Of a stretch of 64,000 nucleotides of DNA, positions 29,305-35,829 are shown in pieces. The stretch spans positions 9,236,001 through 9,300,000 of the forward strand of contig NZ_CP030771.1 of NCBI RefSeq assembly GCF_006088715.1, given 5' to 3'. The translations under genes and the position numbers were made by a program. The notes beneath the pieces were generated by a model. It searched no databases and was not told the origin of the DNA. It saw only the letters and a program-made list of their open reading frames with translations. The stretch comes from Streptomyces sp. YIM 121038 (GTDB lineage: Bacteria > Actinomycetota > Actinomycetes > Streptomycetales > Streptomycetaceae). Positions within the stretch are counted from its first letter, which is position 1, and the number at the start of each line of letters is the position of its first letter.

Positions 29305-30189
29305 ATGGAACTCGGACTCGTAGGCCTCGGCAAGATGGGCGGCAACATGCGCGAGCGCATCCGCCGCGCGGGCCACACCGTCGTCGGCTACGACCGTGAC
29401 CCGAAGGTCTCCGACGTCGCCTCGCTCGCCGAACTCGTCGACAAGCTCGAAGGCCCCCGCGTGGTCTGGGTGATGGTGCCTGCCGGTGCCCCCACCCAGT
29501 CCACGATCGACGAACTCAAGGACCTGCTCGCCGAGGGCGACGTCGTCGTCGACGGCGGCAACTCCCGCTGGACGGACGACGAGAAGCACGCAGCCGAGCT
29601 CGCCGAGCGCGGCATCGGCTTCGTCGACTGCGGTGTCTCCGGCGGTGTGTGGGGCCTGGAGAACGGCTACGCGCTGATGGTCGGCGGCGACGACGAGCAC
29701 GTCGCGCGCGTCCAGCCGGTCTTCGACGCCCTCAAGCCGGAAGGCGACTTCGGCTATGTCCACGCGGGCAAGGTCGGTGCCGGTCACTTCTCCAAGATGG
29801 TCCACAACGGCATCGAGTACGCGATGATGCAGGCCTATGCCGAGGGCTGGGAGCTGCTTGAGGCCGTGGACTCGGTCACGGACGTGCGTGAGGTCTTCCG
29901 GTCCTGGCAGGAGGGGACGGTCATCCGTTCCTGGCTGCTCGACCTGGCGGTCAACGCGCTGGACGACGACGAGCACCTGGACAAGCTGCGGGGCTTCGCC
30001 GCGGACTCCGGCGAGGGCCGCTGGACGGTGGAGGCGGCGATCGACAACGCGGTGCCGCTGCCCGCGATCACGGCGTCCCTGTTCGCACGGTTCTCCTCCC
30101 GGCAGGACGACTCGCCGCAGATGAAGATGATCGCGGCGCTGCGCAACCAGTTCGGCGGCCACGCCGTCGAGTCCAAGAGCGAGCACTGA
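29305..30189 (+). CDS. gnd: 6-phosphogluconate dehydrogenase, decarboxylating (short type)
   Basis: A 294-residue enzyme that converts 6-phosphogluconate to ribulose 5-phosphate, CO2 and reduced cofactor. It has the cofactor loop LVGLGKMGGNM, DGGNSRWTDD, the substrate-binding GVSGGVWGLENGYALMVGG and GAGHFSKMVHNGIEY. It is the short GndA/YqeC-like form (about 300 residues, versus about 470 for the classic enzyme), often NAD-preferring. It is the last gene of the operon, followed by two strong hairpins. No 6-phosphogluconolactonase gene is present, so that step is spontaneous or encoded elsewhere. Confidence 0.93.
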   Translation: MELGLVGLGKMGGNMRERIRRAGHTVVGYDRDPKVSDVASLAELVDKLEGPRVVWVMVPAGAPTQSTIDELKDLLAEGDVVVDGGNSRWTDDEKHAAELAERGIGFVDCGVSGGVWGLENGYALMVGGDDEHVARVQPVFDALKPEGDFGYVHAGKVGAGHFSKMVHNGIEYAMMQAYAEGWELLEAVDSVTDVREVFRSWQEGTVIRSWLLDLAVNALDDDEHLDKLRGFAADSGEGRWTVEAAIDNAVPLPAITASLFARFSSRQDDSPQMKMIAALRNQFGGHAVESKSEH

Positions 30190-30200
30190 GCGAGCACTGA

Positions 30201-30245
30201 GCGAGGGCTGAGCGGGCTGTGATCCACGGCCCGCTCAGCCCTCGC
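30201..30245 (+). terminator. Strong terminator after gnd
   Basis: A perfect 17-bp inverted repeat: left arm 30201-30217 (GCGAGGGCTGAGCGGGC), right arm 30229-30245, loop of 11 bases. It starts 11 bases after the gnd stop. It follows two short tandem copies of GAGCACTGAGC that include the stop codon. Confidence 0.8.
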
Positions 30246-30249
30246 GGCC

Positions 30250-30282
30250 CCAGGGCGCGGGCCCGCACCGCCCGCGCCCTGG
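30250..30282 (+). terminator. Second tandem terminator hairpin after gnd
   Basis: Arms CCAGGGCGCGGGC (30250-30262) and its exact complement (30270-30282) with a 7-base loop, immediately after the first hairpin. Two stacked hairpins suggest tight insulation of the next gene from the sugar-phosphate operon. Confidence 0.7.
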
Positions 30283-30453
30283 AGCCGCGCGGAAAATCGC
30301 TGGCCGCACCGCGGCAGGGGCCGTACGATCACGCCCCATGAAGTGAGTGATGACCTCCGCGCGCCGATCCGTACGACGCCGTCCGAGCCCCGGCTCCGGC
30401 GTCGGCGTGGCGCGCCCGCACGCCCGTCATCCCCTTCACACGATTGGAACCCC

Positions 30454-31203
30454 ATGACCGACGACGTCTTCCTGCACTCCGTCACCGAACGGCTGGCCGC
30501 CCTCCCCGCCGTGCACGCCGTCACCCTCGGCGGCTCGCGCGCCCAGGGGACCCACACACCCGACAGCGACTGGGACATGGCGGTGTACTACCGGGGCGCC
30601 TTCGACCCGGCGGACCTGCGCGCGGTCGGCTGGGACGGCCAGGTGTCCGAGCTGGGGGAGTGGGGCGGGGGCGTCTTCAACGGCGGGGCCTGGCTCAGCA
30701 TCGAGGGCCGCCGCGTCGACGTGCACTACCGCGACCTCGACGTCGTCGAGCACGAGCTGACGCAGGCCCGGCAGGGGCGCTTCCACTGGGAGCCGCTGAT
30801 GTTCCACCTCGCGGGCATCCCCAGCTACCTCCTCGTCGCCGAACTCGCCGTCAACCAGGTGCTGAGCGGCTCCCTGCCCCGCCCCGAGTACCCGTCCGCG
30901 CTGCGCGGGGCGGCCCCGGCGTTCTGGCGCGGCCGGGCCGCCCTGACGCTCCAGTACGCCGAGGGCGCGTACGCCGGGCGCGGCCGGGCCGCCGAGGTGG
31001 CGGGGGCGCTCGCCGTGGCCGCCATGGAGACGGCCCACGCGGTCCTCGCGGCGCGCGGCGAGTGGACCACGAACGAGAAGCGCCTCCTGGAACGCGCCGG
31101 GCTCCGCGACCTCGACACGATCGTGACGAACCTGAGCCCGGACCCGGAGGCTTTGACGCGAGCGGTCGCGGGTGCGGAGAAGCTGTTCGCGGCAGCGTCC
31201 TGA
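30454..31203 (+). CDS. Nucleotidyltransferase domain protein
   Basis: A 249-residue protein with a minimal nucleotidyltransferase fold. TLGGSRAQGTHTPDSDWDMAVYY gives the GS motif and the DxD metal-binding pair, and VDVHYRDLDVV supplies the third acidic position. The C-terminal helical half resembles DUF4037-like domains. Aminoglycoside-type or AMP-transferring activity is possible, but no substrate can be named. The ATG at 30454 begins the conserved region; the longer frame to 30343 is Arg/Pro-rich and unlikely. It is a single-gene unit between two hairpins. Confidence 0.75.
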   Translation: MTDDVFLHSVTERLAALPAVHAVTLGGSRAQGTHTPDSDWDMAVYYRGAFDPADLRAVGWDGQVSELGEWGGGVFNGGAWLSIEGRRVDVHYRDLDVVEHELTQARQGRFHWEPLMFHLAGIPSYLLVAELAVNQVLSGSLPRPEYPSALRGAAPAFWRGRAALTLQYAEGAYAGRGRAAEVAGALAVAAMETAHAVLAARGEWTTNEKRLLERAGLRDLDTIVTNLSPDPEALTRAVAGAEKLFAAAS

Positions 31204-31207
31204 ACGA

Positions 31208-31242
31208 CGTAGGGGCGGAGGGCAGCACTCTCCGCCCCTACG
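31208..31242. terminator. Bidirectional terminator hairpin
   Basis: A perfect 13-bp stem (CGTAGGGGCGGAG at 31208-31220 and its complement at 31230-31242) with a 9-base loop, between the convergent nucleotidyltransferase and FG-GAP genes. Confidence 0.75.
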
Positions 31243-31263
31243 CGGTCGTGCCCCGATGGGGAG

Positions 31264-31303
31264 TGCCCCGAAGGGGCGCGGGGAACTGCGCGATCAGCCA
31301 CGA
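31264..31303 (+). repeat. Dispersed Streptomyces intergenic element
   Basis: The segment has GCCCCGAAGGGGCGCGGGG followed by AACTGCGCGATCAGCCACG. I recognise this wording as a short element found many times between genes in Streptomyces genomes, usually near gene ends. The first part folds (CCCC-GAA-GGGG). Its function is unknown. Only one copy is in this window. Confidence 0.5.
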
Positions 31304-31350
31304 AGGACCCGCAGGTGATCCACGGTCCAACACGGCCTACAGCCAAGCGC

Positions 31351-32868
31351 TCAGCGAAGGGCGCTGCCGAACAGCGCCGCCACGGACGGAGCCGACAGGT
31401 CCTTGGGCCCGAAGGCCACGGACTTCTTGGCCGTGAGCCCCGTGGACGTGCCGCGCAGCGACCACAGGGCGCCCGCGCTCGCGTTCTCGTTGACCGAGGA
31501 CGCGGCGAGGTCGGCGCGGCCGTCGCCGGTGACGTCGAGCAGGGCCGTGGCGGCACCGAACGCGTCGCCCTTCTCGCCGACGCCGGGGATCCCCGGCGTG
31601 TCCTGCTGGAACGCCTGCGCACCGGTGCCGGTCACGCCGGCGGCGCTGCCGCGCACCAGGACGACGGAACCGGCGTCGGTGACCCGGCCGATGTCCTCGC
31701 CGGGCACGCCGACGGCGATGTCGGCGAAGCCGTCGCGGTCGACGTCACCCACGGCGACGGAGGCACCGAAGGCGTCGCCGTCCTCCTCGGCGCCGGGGAC
31801 GCCGGGCAGGTCCTGGTTGAACTTCTGGACCTGGCCCTCACCCAGCTTCAGCCCGTCCTTCGAGCCGAAGGCGACCGTGACCCCGGTCTGGTAGTCGCTG
31901 TCGCCGACCACCAGGTCGTCGTAGTGGTCGCCGTTGACGTCGCCGAGGGCGAGGGCTCCGTTGGCGCCGGGGGCCTGGCCCCGCTTGAAGCCGGTGGGGG
32001 AGCCGTACAGGACCCGGTTGCCCCACTCGCCGTCGCCGTAGTAGTCGTTCACGGCGATGTCGGCGCGGCCGTCGCCGTTGACGTCGCCGACGGCCCGGGG
32101 GACGACCGGGCCCTTCACGGAGCGCGGGCCGTCGATGCAGCTCTCGACCTTGTCGGGCAGCGGCGAGCAGTTGAGGTCGGGCCGGTCGTCGCTGCCGTAG
32201 CTCCACCACTGTGACTTGTCCATGAAGTCGAGGGTCGCGGTGGGCTTGGCGGTGCGGGAGATCGGGCCCTTCCACAGCCTGGCCCGCTGGTCGACCGGGT
32301 CGTCGCCGTGGGACGCCACGGTGGCGAACAGCGCCAGGTCGGTCTTGCCGTCACCGTCGAAGTCGCCCGCCTGCGGGGCGTGACCGAACGTGTTGATCTT
32401 CGTGCCGCCGGTGAGGCCGGACGCGGAGCCCCATACGATCACCGATCCCGCGTCCCGCCAGCCGGTGCCGATGACCAGGTCGGTGTAGCCGTCGCCGTCC
32501 AGGTCGCCCTTGGTGAAGGTGCGGCCGAACTCCTGCTTGGTGGCGGCCGTGCCGGGCACTCCGCTGGTGGAGCGGCTGATGATCTTCTTGTGGGCGGGGT
32601 CGAGGCCGTTCTTGGAGCCGTAGGCCACCGCCACGTATCCGGCCTTCTTCTTGCCGGAGACGGTGGCGCCCGGGGCGCCGACGACCAGGTCGGCGTAGCC
32701 GTCGCCGTTGAAGTCGTCCGTCGCCTTGACGGCGGCGGCCTTCTGGGCGGCGGGCGTCGCGGCCTCGGCCGGGCTCTGGCCGAGGGACCAGATCGTCAGC
32801 CCACCCGTCAGCAGGGACATGGCGACCAGGGGCGTGGTGAGACGGGCTCGGCGACGTGCTGGAGACAT
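31351..32868 (-). CDS. Secreted FG-GAP/VCBS repeat (integrin-like) protein
   Basis: A 505-residue exported protein. The N-terminus is a signal peptide (RRRARLTTPLVAMSLLTGGLTIWSL, cleavage near AEAA). The mature part is a seven-bladed-propeller-like chain with seven calcium-binding DxDxDG-type loops, for example DFNGDGYADLVVGAPG, DLDGDGYTDLVIG, DVNGDGRADIAV and DVDRDGFADIAVGVPGED, the classical FG-GAP pattern. Such proteins act outside the cell in adhesion or binding. No catalytic domain is seen. The ATG has a purine-rich GGGAACC upstream. The gene is monocistronic, ending at the bidirectional hairpin. Confidence 0.85.
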   Translation of the reverse strand: MSPARRRARLTTPLVAMSLLTGGLTIWSLGQSPAEAATPAAQKAAAVKATDDFNGDGYADLVVGAPGATVSGKKKAGYVAVAYGSKNGLDPAHKKIISRSTSGVPGTAATKQEFGRTFTKGDLDGDGYTDLVIGTGWRDAGSVIVWGSASGLTGGTKINTFGHAPQAGDFDGDGKTDLALFATVASHGDDPVDQRARLWKGPISRTAKPTATLDFMDKSQWWSYGSDDRPDLNCSPLPDKVESCIDGPRSVKGPVVPRAVGDVNGDGRADIAVNDYYGDGEWGNRVLYGSPTGFKRGQAPGANGALALGDVNGDHYDDLVVGDSDYQTGVTVAFGSKDGLKLGEGQVQKFNQDLPGVPGAEEDGDAFGASVAVGDVDRDGFADIAVGVPGEDIGRVTDAGSVVLVRGSAAGVTGTGAQAFQQDTPGIPGVGEKGDAFGAATALLDVTGDGRADLAASSVNENASAGALWSLRGTSTGLTAKKSVAFGPKDLSAPSVAALFGSALR

Positions 32869-33099
32869 AAGGTTCCCGGATTCCTTTGATCGGAGGTCGG
32901 CGGTGCGCGTCCGTAGGGGAGTTCACCGCCGGTTCACTCCCTTGACCACCCACGTCGCCCAATGGTTGCCCCGTGCATCGGAGGTCTCTGTGGGTGACCG
33001 GGGAGTGACCGGGCCGGGCCGGCCGCCCCGCCTGTCCGCGGCGCGCGAGGCCGCCCGCGACCCGCGCCCTCAGGAGGCGCGGCTCACGGGCGGCTCGGA

Positions 33100-33119
33100 C
33101 GGTGGCCCCGGGGCCACCG
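33100..33119 (-). terminator. Terminator of the small secreted-protein gene
   Basis: A 20-bp perfect palindrome (CGGTGGCCCC and its complement) lies 13 bases after the stop on the minus strand. The rest of 32869-33132 shows no further gene. Confidence 0.5.
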
Positions 33120-33132
33120 GTTCACGGCAGGG

Positions 33133-33561
33133 TCAACAGGCCGCGTCGACGGAGCTCAGCTTGTTGTCGTGGGAGGGGTTGAGGTTGCCCTTGAACCATC
33201 CGGGCAGGGTGCCGAGGCGCCCGGTGTAGGTGCCGTCGTACAGGATGACGGGCGTCGGCGTCCTGTTCCAGGCGGAGGTGGCCTTGCCGTCGAGGTAGGG
33301 GGGAACGTGGTGGCGTCCGCAGCTCGGGACGGTCCAGAACAGGCCTTCGCCGTTGTAGTGCTGGAAGAAGCACGTGCCCGCACCGCAGCGGTCGTAGGCG
33401 TCCTGCGCGATGACGTCGCTGTTGGCTCCGGTCACCCGGTACAGGCCCTCGACCCCGGGGACCTTGGTGAACTGGGTCTCGGACGCACTGGCGGCGTTCG
33501 GTCCGACGAATGTCGCCGCGAGCGCGACGGCACCGGCGAACACGGCTAGCGATTTCCGCAC
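33133..33561 (-). CDS. Small secreted crystallin-like / I36-type protein
   Basis: A 142-residue exported protein. The signal peptide is RKSLAVFAGAVALAATFVGPNAASA. The mature part of about 110 residues has four cysteines (RCGAGTCFF, PSCGRH, VDAAC-end) and the pattern CFFQHYNGEGLFWTV followed later by SSVDAAC. This resembles the beta/gamma-crystallin-like peptidase inhibitor I36 family but is divergent. The GTG at 33561 is preceded by AAGGGGA; the longer frame to 33699 would bury the signal peptide. Its target is unknown. Confidence 0.6.
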   Translation of the reverse strand: MRKSLAVFAGAVALAATFVGPNAASASETQFTKVPGVEGLYRVTGANSDVIAQDAYDRCGAGTCFFQHYNGEGLFWTVPSCGRHHVPPYLDGKATSAWNRTPTPVILYDGTYTGRLGTLPGWFKGNLNPSHDNKLSSVDAAC

Positions 33562-33844
33562 GAATTTCCCCTTCGGGTAGGAGTGTTGTGCTGGAGACGC
33601 GCATGGGGCGGCAGTCCGGTGGTGGCGCGAGGGGTGAGGGGCGCGAGGCGCGAGTGACAGCACGGTGCCGGGCCCCCGTTCCCTTCCGGCTGCCCTCACA
33701 TTGTGGCGTGCGTCAGGCTCGGTGAGTTGGCGCTGAGCGCGGCGTTACTTGGCCCTCGGCGCAGGGTTCCGGGGCTCGTCCCGGAGTGTGTGGAGCCGTC
33801 CGCCGGGGCTCGTGCCGAGGCGTGCGGGTGGTGGGGCCTCGCCT
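33562..33844. other. Divergent intergenic region without a gene
   Basis: Between the small secreted-protein gene and the ArsR-type promoter, 283 bases hold no convincing reading frame, hairpin or RNA gene. It should contain the promoter of the minus-strand gene, but no clear -35/-10 pair was seen. Confidence 0.5.
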
Positions 33845-33874
33845 TGACATGCAGCTGTATGGCTGCCTATCGTT
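33845..33874 (+). promoter_or_regulatory. Promoter of the ArsR-SRPBCC gene
   Basis: A consensus -35 TTGACA (33845-33850), an 18-bp spacer and -10 TATCGT (33869-33874). This is an unusually good vegetative-type promoter for this genome. Confidence 0.65.
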
Positions 33875-33900
33875 TTAGGCAGCTGAACGGCTGCCTATTG
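33863..33900 (+). promoter_or_regulatory. Operator with repeated GCTGCCTA half-sites
   Basis: GCTGCCT (33863-33869) and AGGCAGC (33878-33884) form an inverted repeat with an 8-bp spacer that covers the -10. A third copy, GGCTGCCTAT, follows at 33890-33899, next to the ribosome site. This placement fits autorepression by the ArsR-type protein encoded just downstream. Confidence 0.6.
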
Positions 33901-33910
33901 GAGGGCGGGG

Positions 33911-34735
33911 ATGGACCACCAGATGGACGAGGTCTTCAAGGCGCTGGCCGACGCCAGCCGCAGACGGCTTCTCGACAGCCTGAACGCGCGCAACGGCCAG
34001 AGCCTGCGTGAGCTGTGCGCGGGGCTCGACATGGCCCGGCAGTCGGTGAGCAAGCACCTGGCCCTCCTGGAGGAGGCCCGTCTGGTCACCACCGTCCGGC
34101 GGGGCAGGGAGAAGCTCCACTACCTCAACGCCGAGCCCATCAACGCCATCGCCGACCGCTGGATCAGCCGTTACGACCGGGCGCGGGCCCACGCGCTCGC
34201 CGATCTCAAGCACGCATTGGAGAGCAGCACCATGAGCCGCACCGACGACACCGCGTTCGTCTACACCACGTACATCAAGACCACCCCCGAGAAGCTCTGG
34301 CAGGCCCTGACGGACCCGGCCTTCACCCGGCGCTACTGGGGCCTGGAGTTCGTCACCGACTGGCAGCCCGGCTCGGTCATGGCCTGGGAGGGGCACGGCC
34401 TGACCGGCCCCGACCCCGAGCAGGTCGTCCTGGAGTGCGACCCCTACCGGAAGCTCTCCTACACCTGGCACTCCTTCACGCCCGGCTTCGCCAAGGCAGT
34501 GAACCTGGACGACGAGTCGCTCGCGAAGATCGCCGCCGAGAAGCGCTCCAAGGTGTCGTTCGACATCGAGCCGCAGGGGGAGACCGTCAAGCTCACCGTC
34601 GTCCACGACGGCTTCGAGCCCGGCAGCGCCGTCCTGGAGATGATCCACGACGGCTGGGCCGCGCTCCTCTCCAGCCTCAAGACCCTCCTGGAGACGGGCG
34701 AGGAGCTCCCGGACCCCGACCGCAAGGACGCGTGA
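33911..34735 (+). CDS. ArsR-type regulator fused to an SRPBCC (AHSA1-like) domain
   Basis: A 274-residue two-domain protein. Residues 1-105 are a winged-helix ArsR/SmtB-like repressor (DEVFKALADASRRRLLDSLNAR, then MARQSVSKHLALLEEARLV) without the cysteine metal site (ELCAGLD has only one Cys). From about residue 115 there is an AHSA1-type SRPBCC domain (TTYIKTTPEKLWQALTDPAFTRRYWG and a C-terminal GWAALLSSLKTLLETG). These two modules are usually separate neighbouring genes. An internal ATG at 34231 (MSRTDDTAF) marks the junction. The SRPBCC domain may bind a hydrophobic ligand that releases the repressor. The start has GGAGGG upstream. Confidence 0.88.
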   Translation: MDHQMDEVFKALADASRRRLLDSLNARNGQSLRELCAGLDMARQSVSKHLALLEEARLVTTVRRGREKLHYLNAEPINAIADRWISRYDRARAHALADLKHALESSTMSRTDDTAFVYTTYIKTTPEKLWQALTDPAFTRRYWGLEFVTDWQPGSVMAWEGHGLTGPDPEQVVLECDPYRKLSYTWHSFTPGFAKAVNLDDESLAKIAAEKRSKVSFDIEPQGETVKLTVVHDGFEPGSAVLEMIHDGWAALLSSLKTLLETGEELPDPDRKDA

Positions 34736-34750
34736 GCCCGCGCGGTGCCC

Positions 34751-34770
34751 GCGGTGCCCGCGGGCACCGC
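34751..34770. terminator. Palindromic hairpin after the ArsR-SRPBCC gene
   Basis: GCGGTGCCCG and its complement form a perfect 20-bp palindrome (effective 4-base loop) 16 bases after the stop. Confidence 0.45.
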
Positions 34771-34893
34771 CCGCCCGAAGGGTCGAGCCGGACGCGGCCG
34801 TGTCCGGGGCCCGCGGGCCTCCCGCCGATGCGCTTCGCTCCACACCGGAGCAAACCCCCCGCCTGCGGGTAGCCTGGCGGGGGAGGTGGGGGC

Positions 34894-35829
34894 ATGCGGG
34901 ACGCGGACCCCGGGCTCTTCGGGCCCTCGTCGGTGACGTGGCAGATGCACGGCGACCCCATGATGTGGGTCGCGGGCGTACGCGCCCTGTACCTCCAGGC
35001 GCTGCACCCGCGCGCCGTGCGCGGCGTCATGCAGAACTCCGACTTCCGCAAGGACGCCTGGGGCCGGCTGATGCGCACCGCGGGCTTCGTCGGCACGACG
35101 ACGTACGGCACCACCGAGGCCGCCGAGGCGGCGGGCGCCCGGGTGCGCAAGATACACACGATGCTGTCGGCGACCGACCCGGACACGGGGGAGCGCTACG
35201 GCGTCGACGAACCCGAGCTGCTCCTGTGGGTGCACTGCGCCGAGATCGACTCCTACCTCCACGTCGTGCGCCGCTCCGGCTTCCCGGTCGGTGCCGCGGC
35301 CGCCGACCGGTACGTCGCCGAACACCGCGAGAGCGCCCGCCTGGTGGGCCTCGACCCCGCCCGCGTACCGGCGTCGACGGCCGAACTCGCCGCGTACTTC
35401 GAGAAGGTGGCCCCCGACCTCGCCGCCGGAGCGGAGGCGCGCGTCGTCGACGACTTCCTGCGGCGGCCCCCCACCGCGCCCCTGTTGGTCCCGGCGCGCG
35501 CCCTGCTGTGGCGGCGCGTGGCGGACCTCGCCTACGCGTCGCTGCCCCGTTACGCCCACGAGCTGTACGGCAGGAGCGCGCCGCCGCCCGCGACGGTGAC
35601 GCGCCGCCTCGTCACCACGGGTACCGTGCTGCGCTGCGTTCCCGCGCGTCTGCGCTGGCAGTTGCCGCCCAAGCACATCCTGCGCGCCATGGCCCGGCTC
35701 GGCCCGGGCAGCCGCCCCGCGTCGTACAAAGTCGCCAGACAGGACGCCATACTGGACGGGCCGGGGAGGGCGCGACGACGCGACGGGGGCGACAGCACGA
35801 GATGCCAGAGTCGGGGGACACCAGGCTGA
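34894..35829 (+). CDS. MpaB-type oxygenase (DUF2236) family protein
   Basis: A 311-residue protein of the MpaB/latex-clearing-like family, which contains a haem or metal-binding oxygenase fold. It shows the conserved WQMHGDPMMWVAGVRALYLQALHPRAVRGV, the segment FVGTTTYGT, the histidine in LLLWVHCAEIDSYL, and LPRYAHELYG. The ATG at 34894 has a GGGGGAGG ribosome site. The last 28 bases overlap the start of a Ser/Thr kinase gene, so the two are co-translated. The physiological substrate is not known for most members. Confidence 0.82.
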   Translation: MRDADPGLFGPSSVTWQMHGDPMMWVAGVRALYLQALHPRAVRGVMQNSDFRKDAWGRLMRTAGFVGTTTYGTTEAAEAAGARVRKIHTMLSATDPDTGERYGVDEPELLLWVHCAEIDSYLHVVRRSGFPVGAAAADRYVAEHRESARLVGLDPARVPASTAELAAYFEKVAPDLAAGAEARVVDDFLRRPPTAPLLVPARALLWRRVADLAYASLPRYAHELYGRSAPPPATVTRRLVTTGTVLRCVPARLRWQLPPKHILRAMARLGPGSRPASYKVARQDAILDGPGRARRRDGGDSTRCQSRGTPG

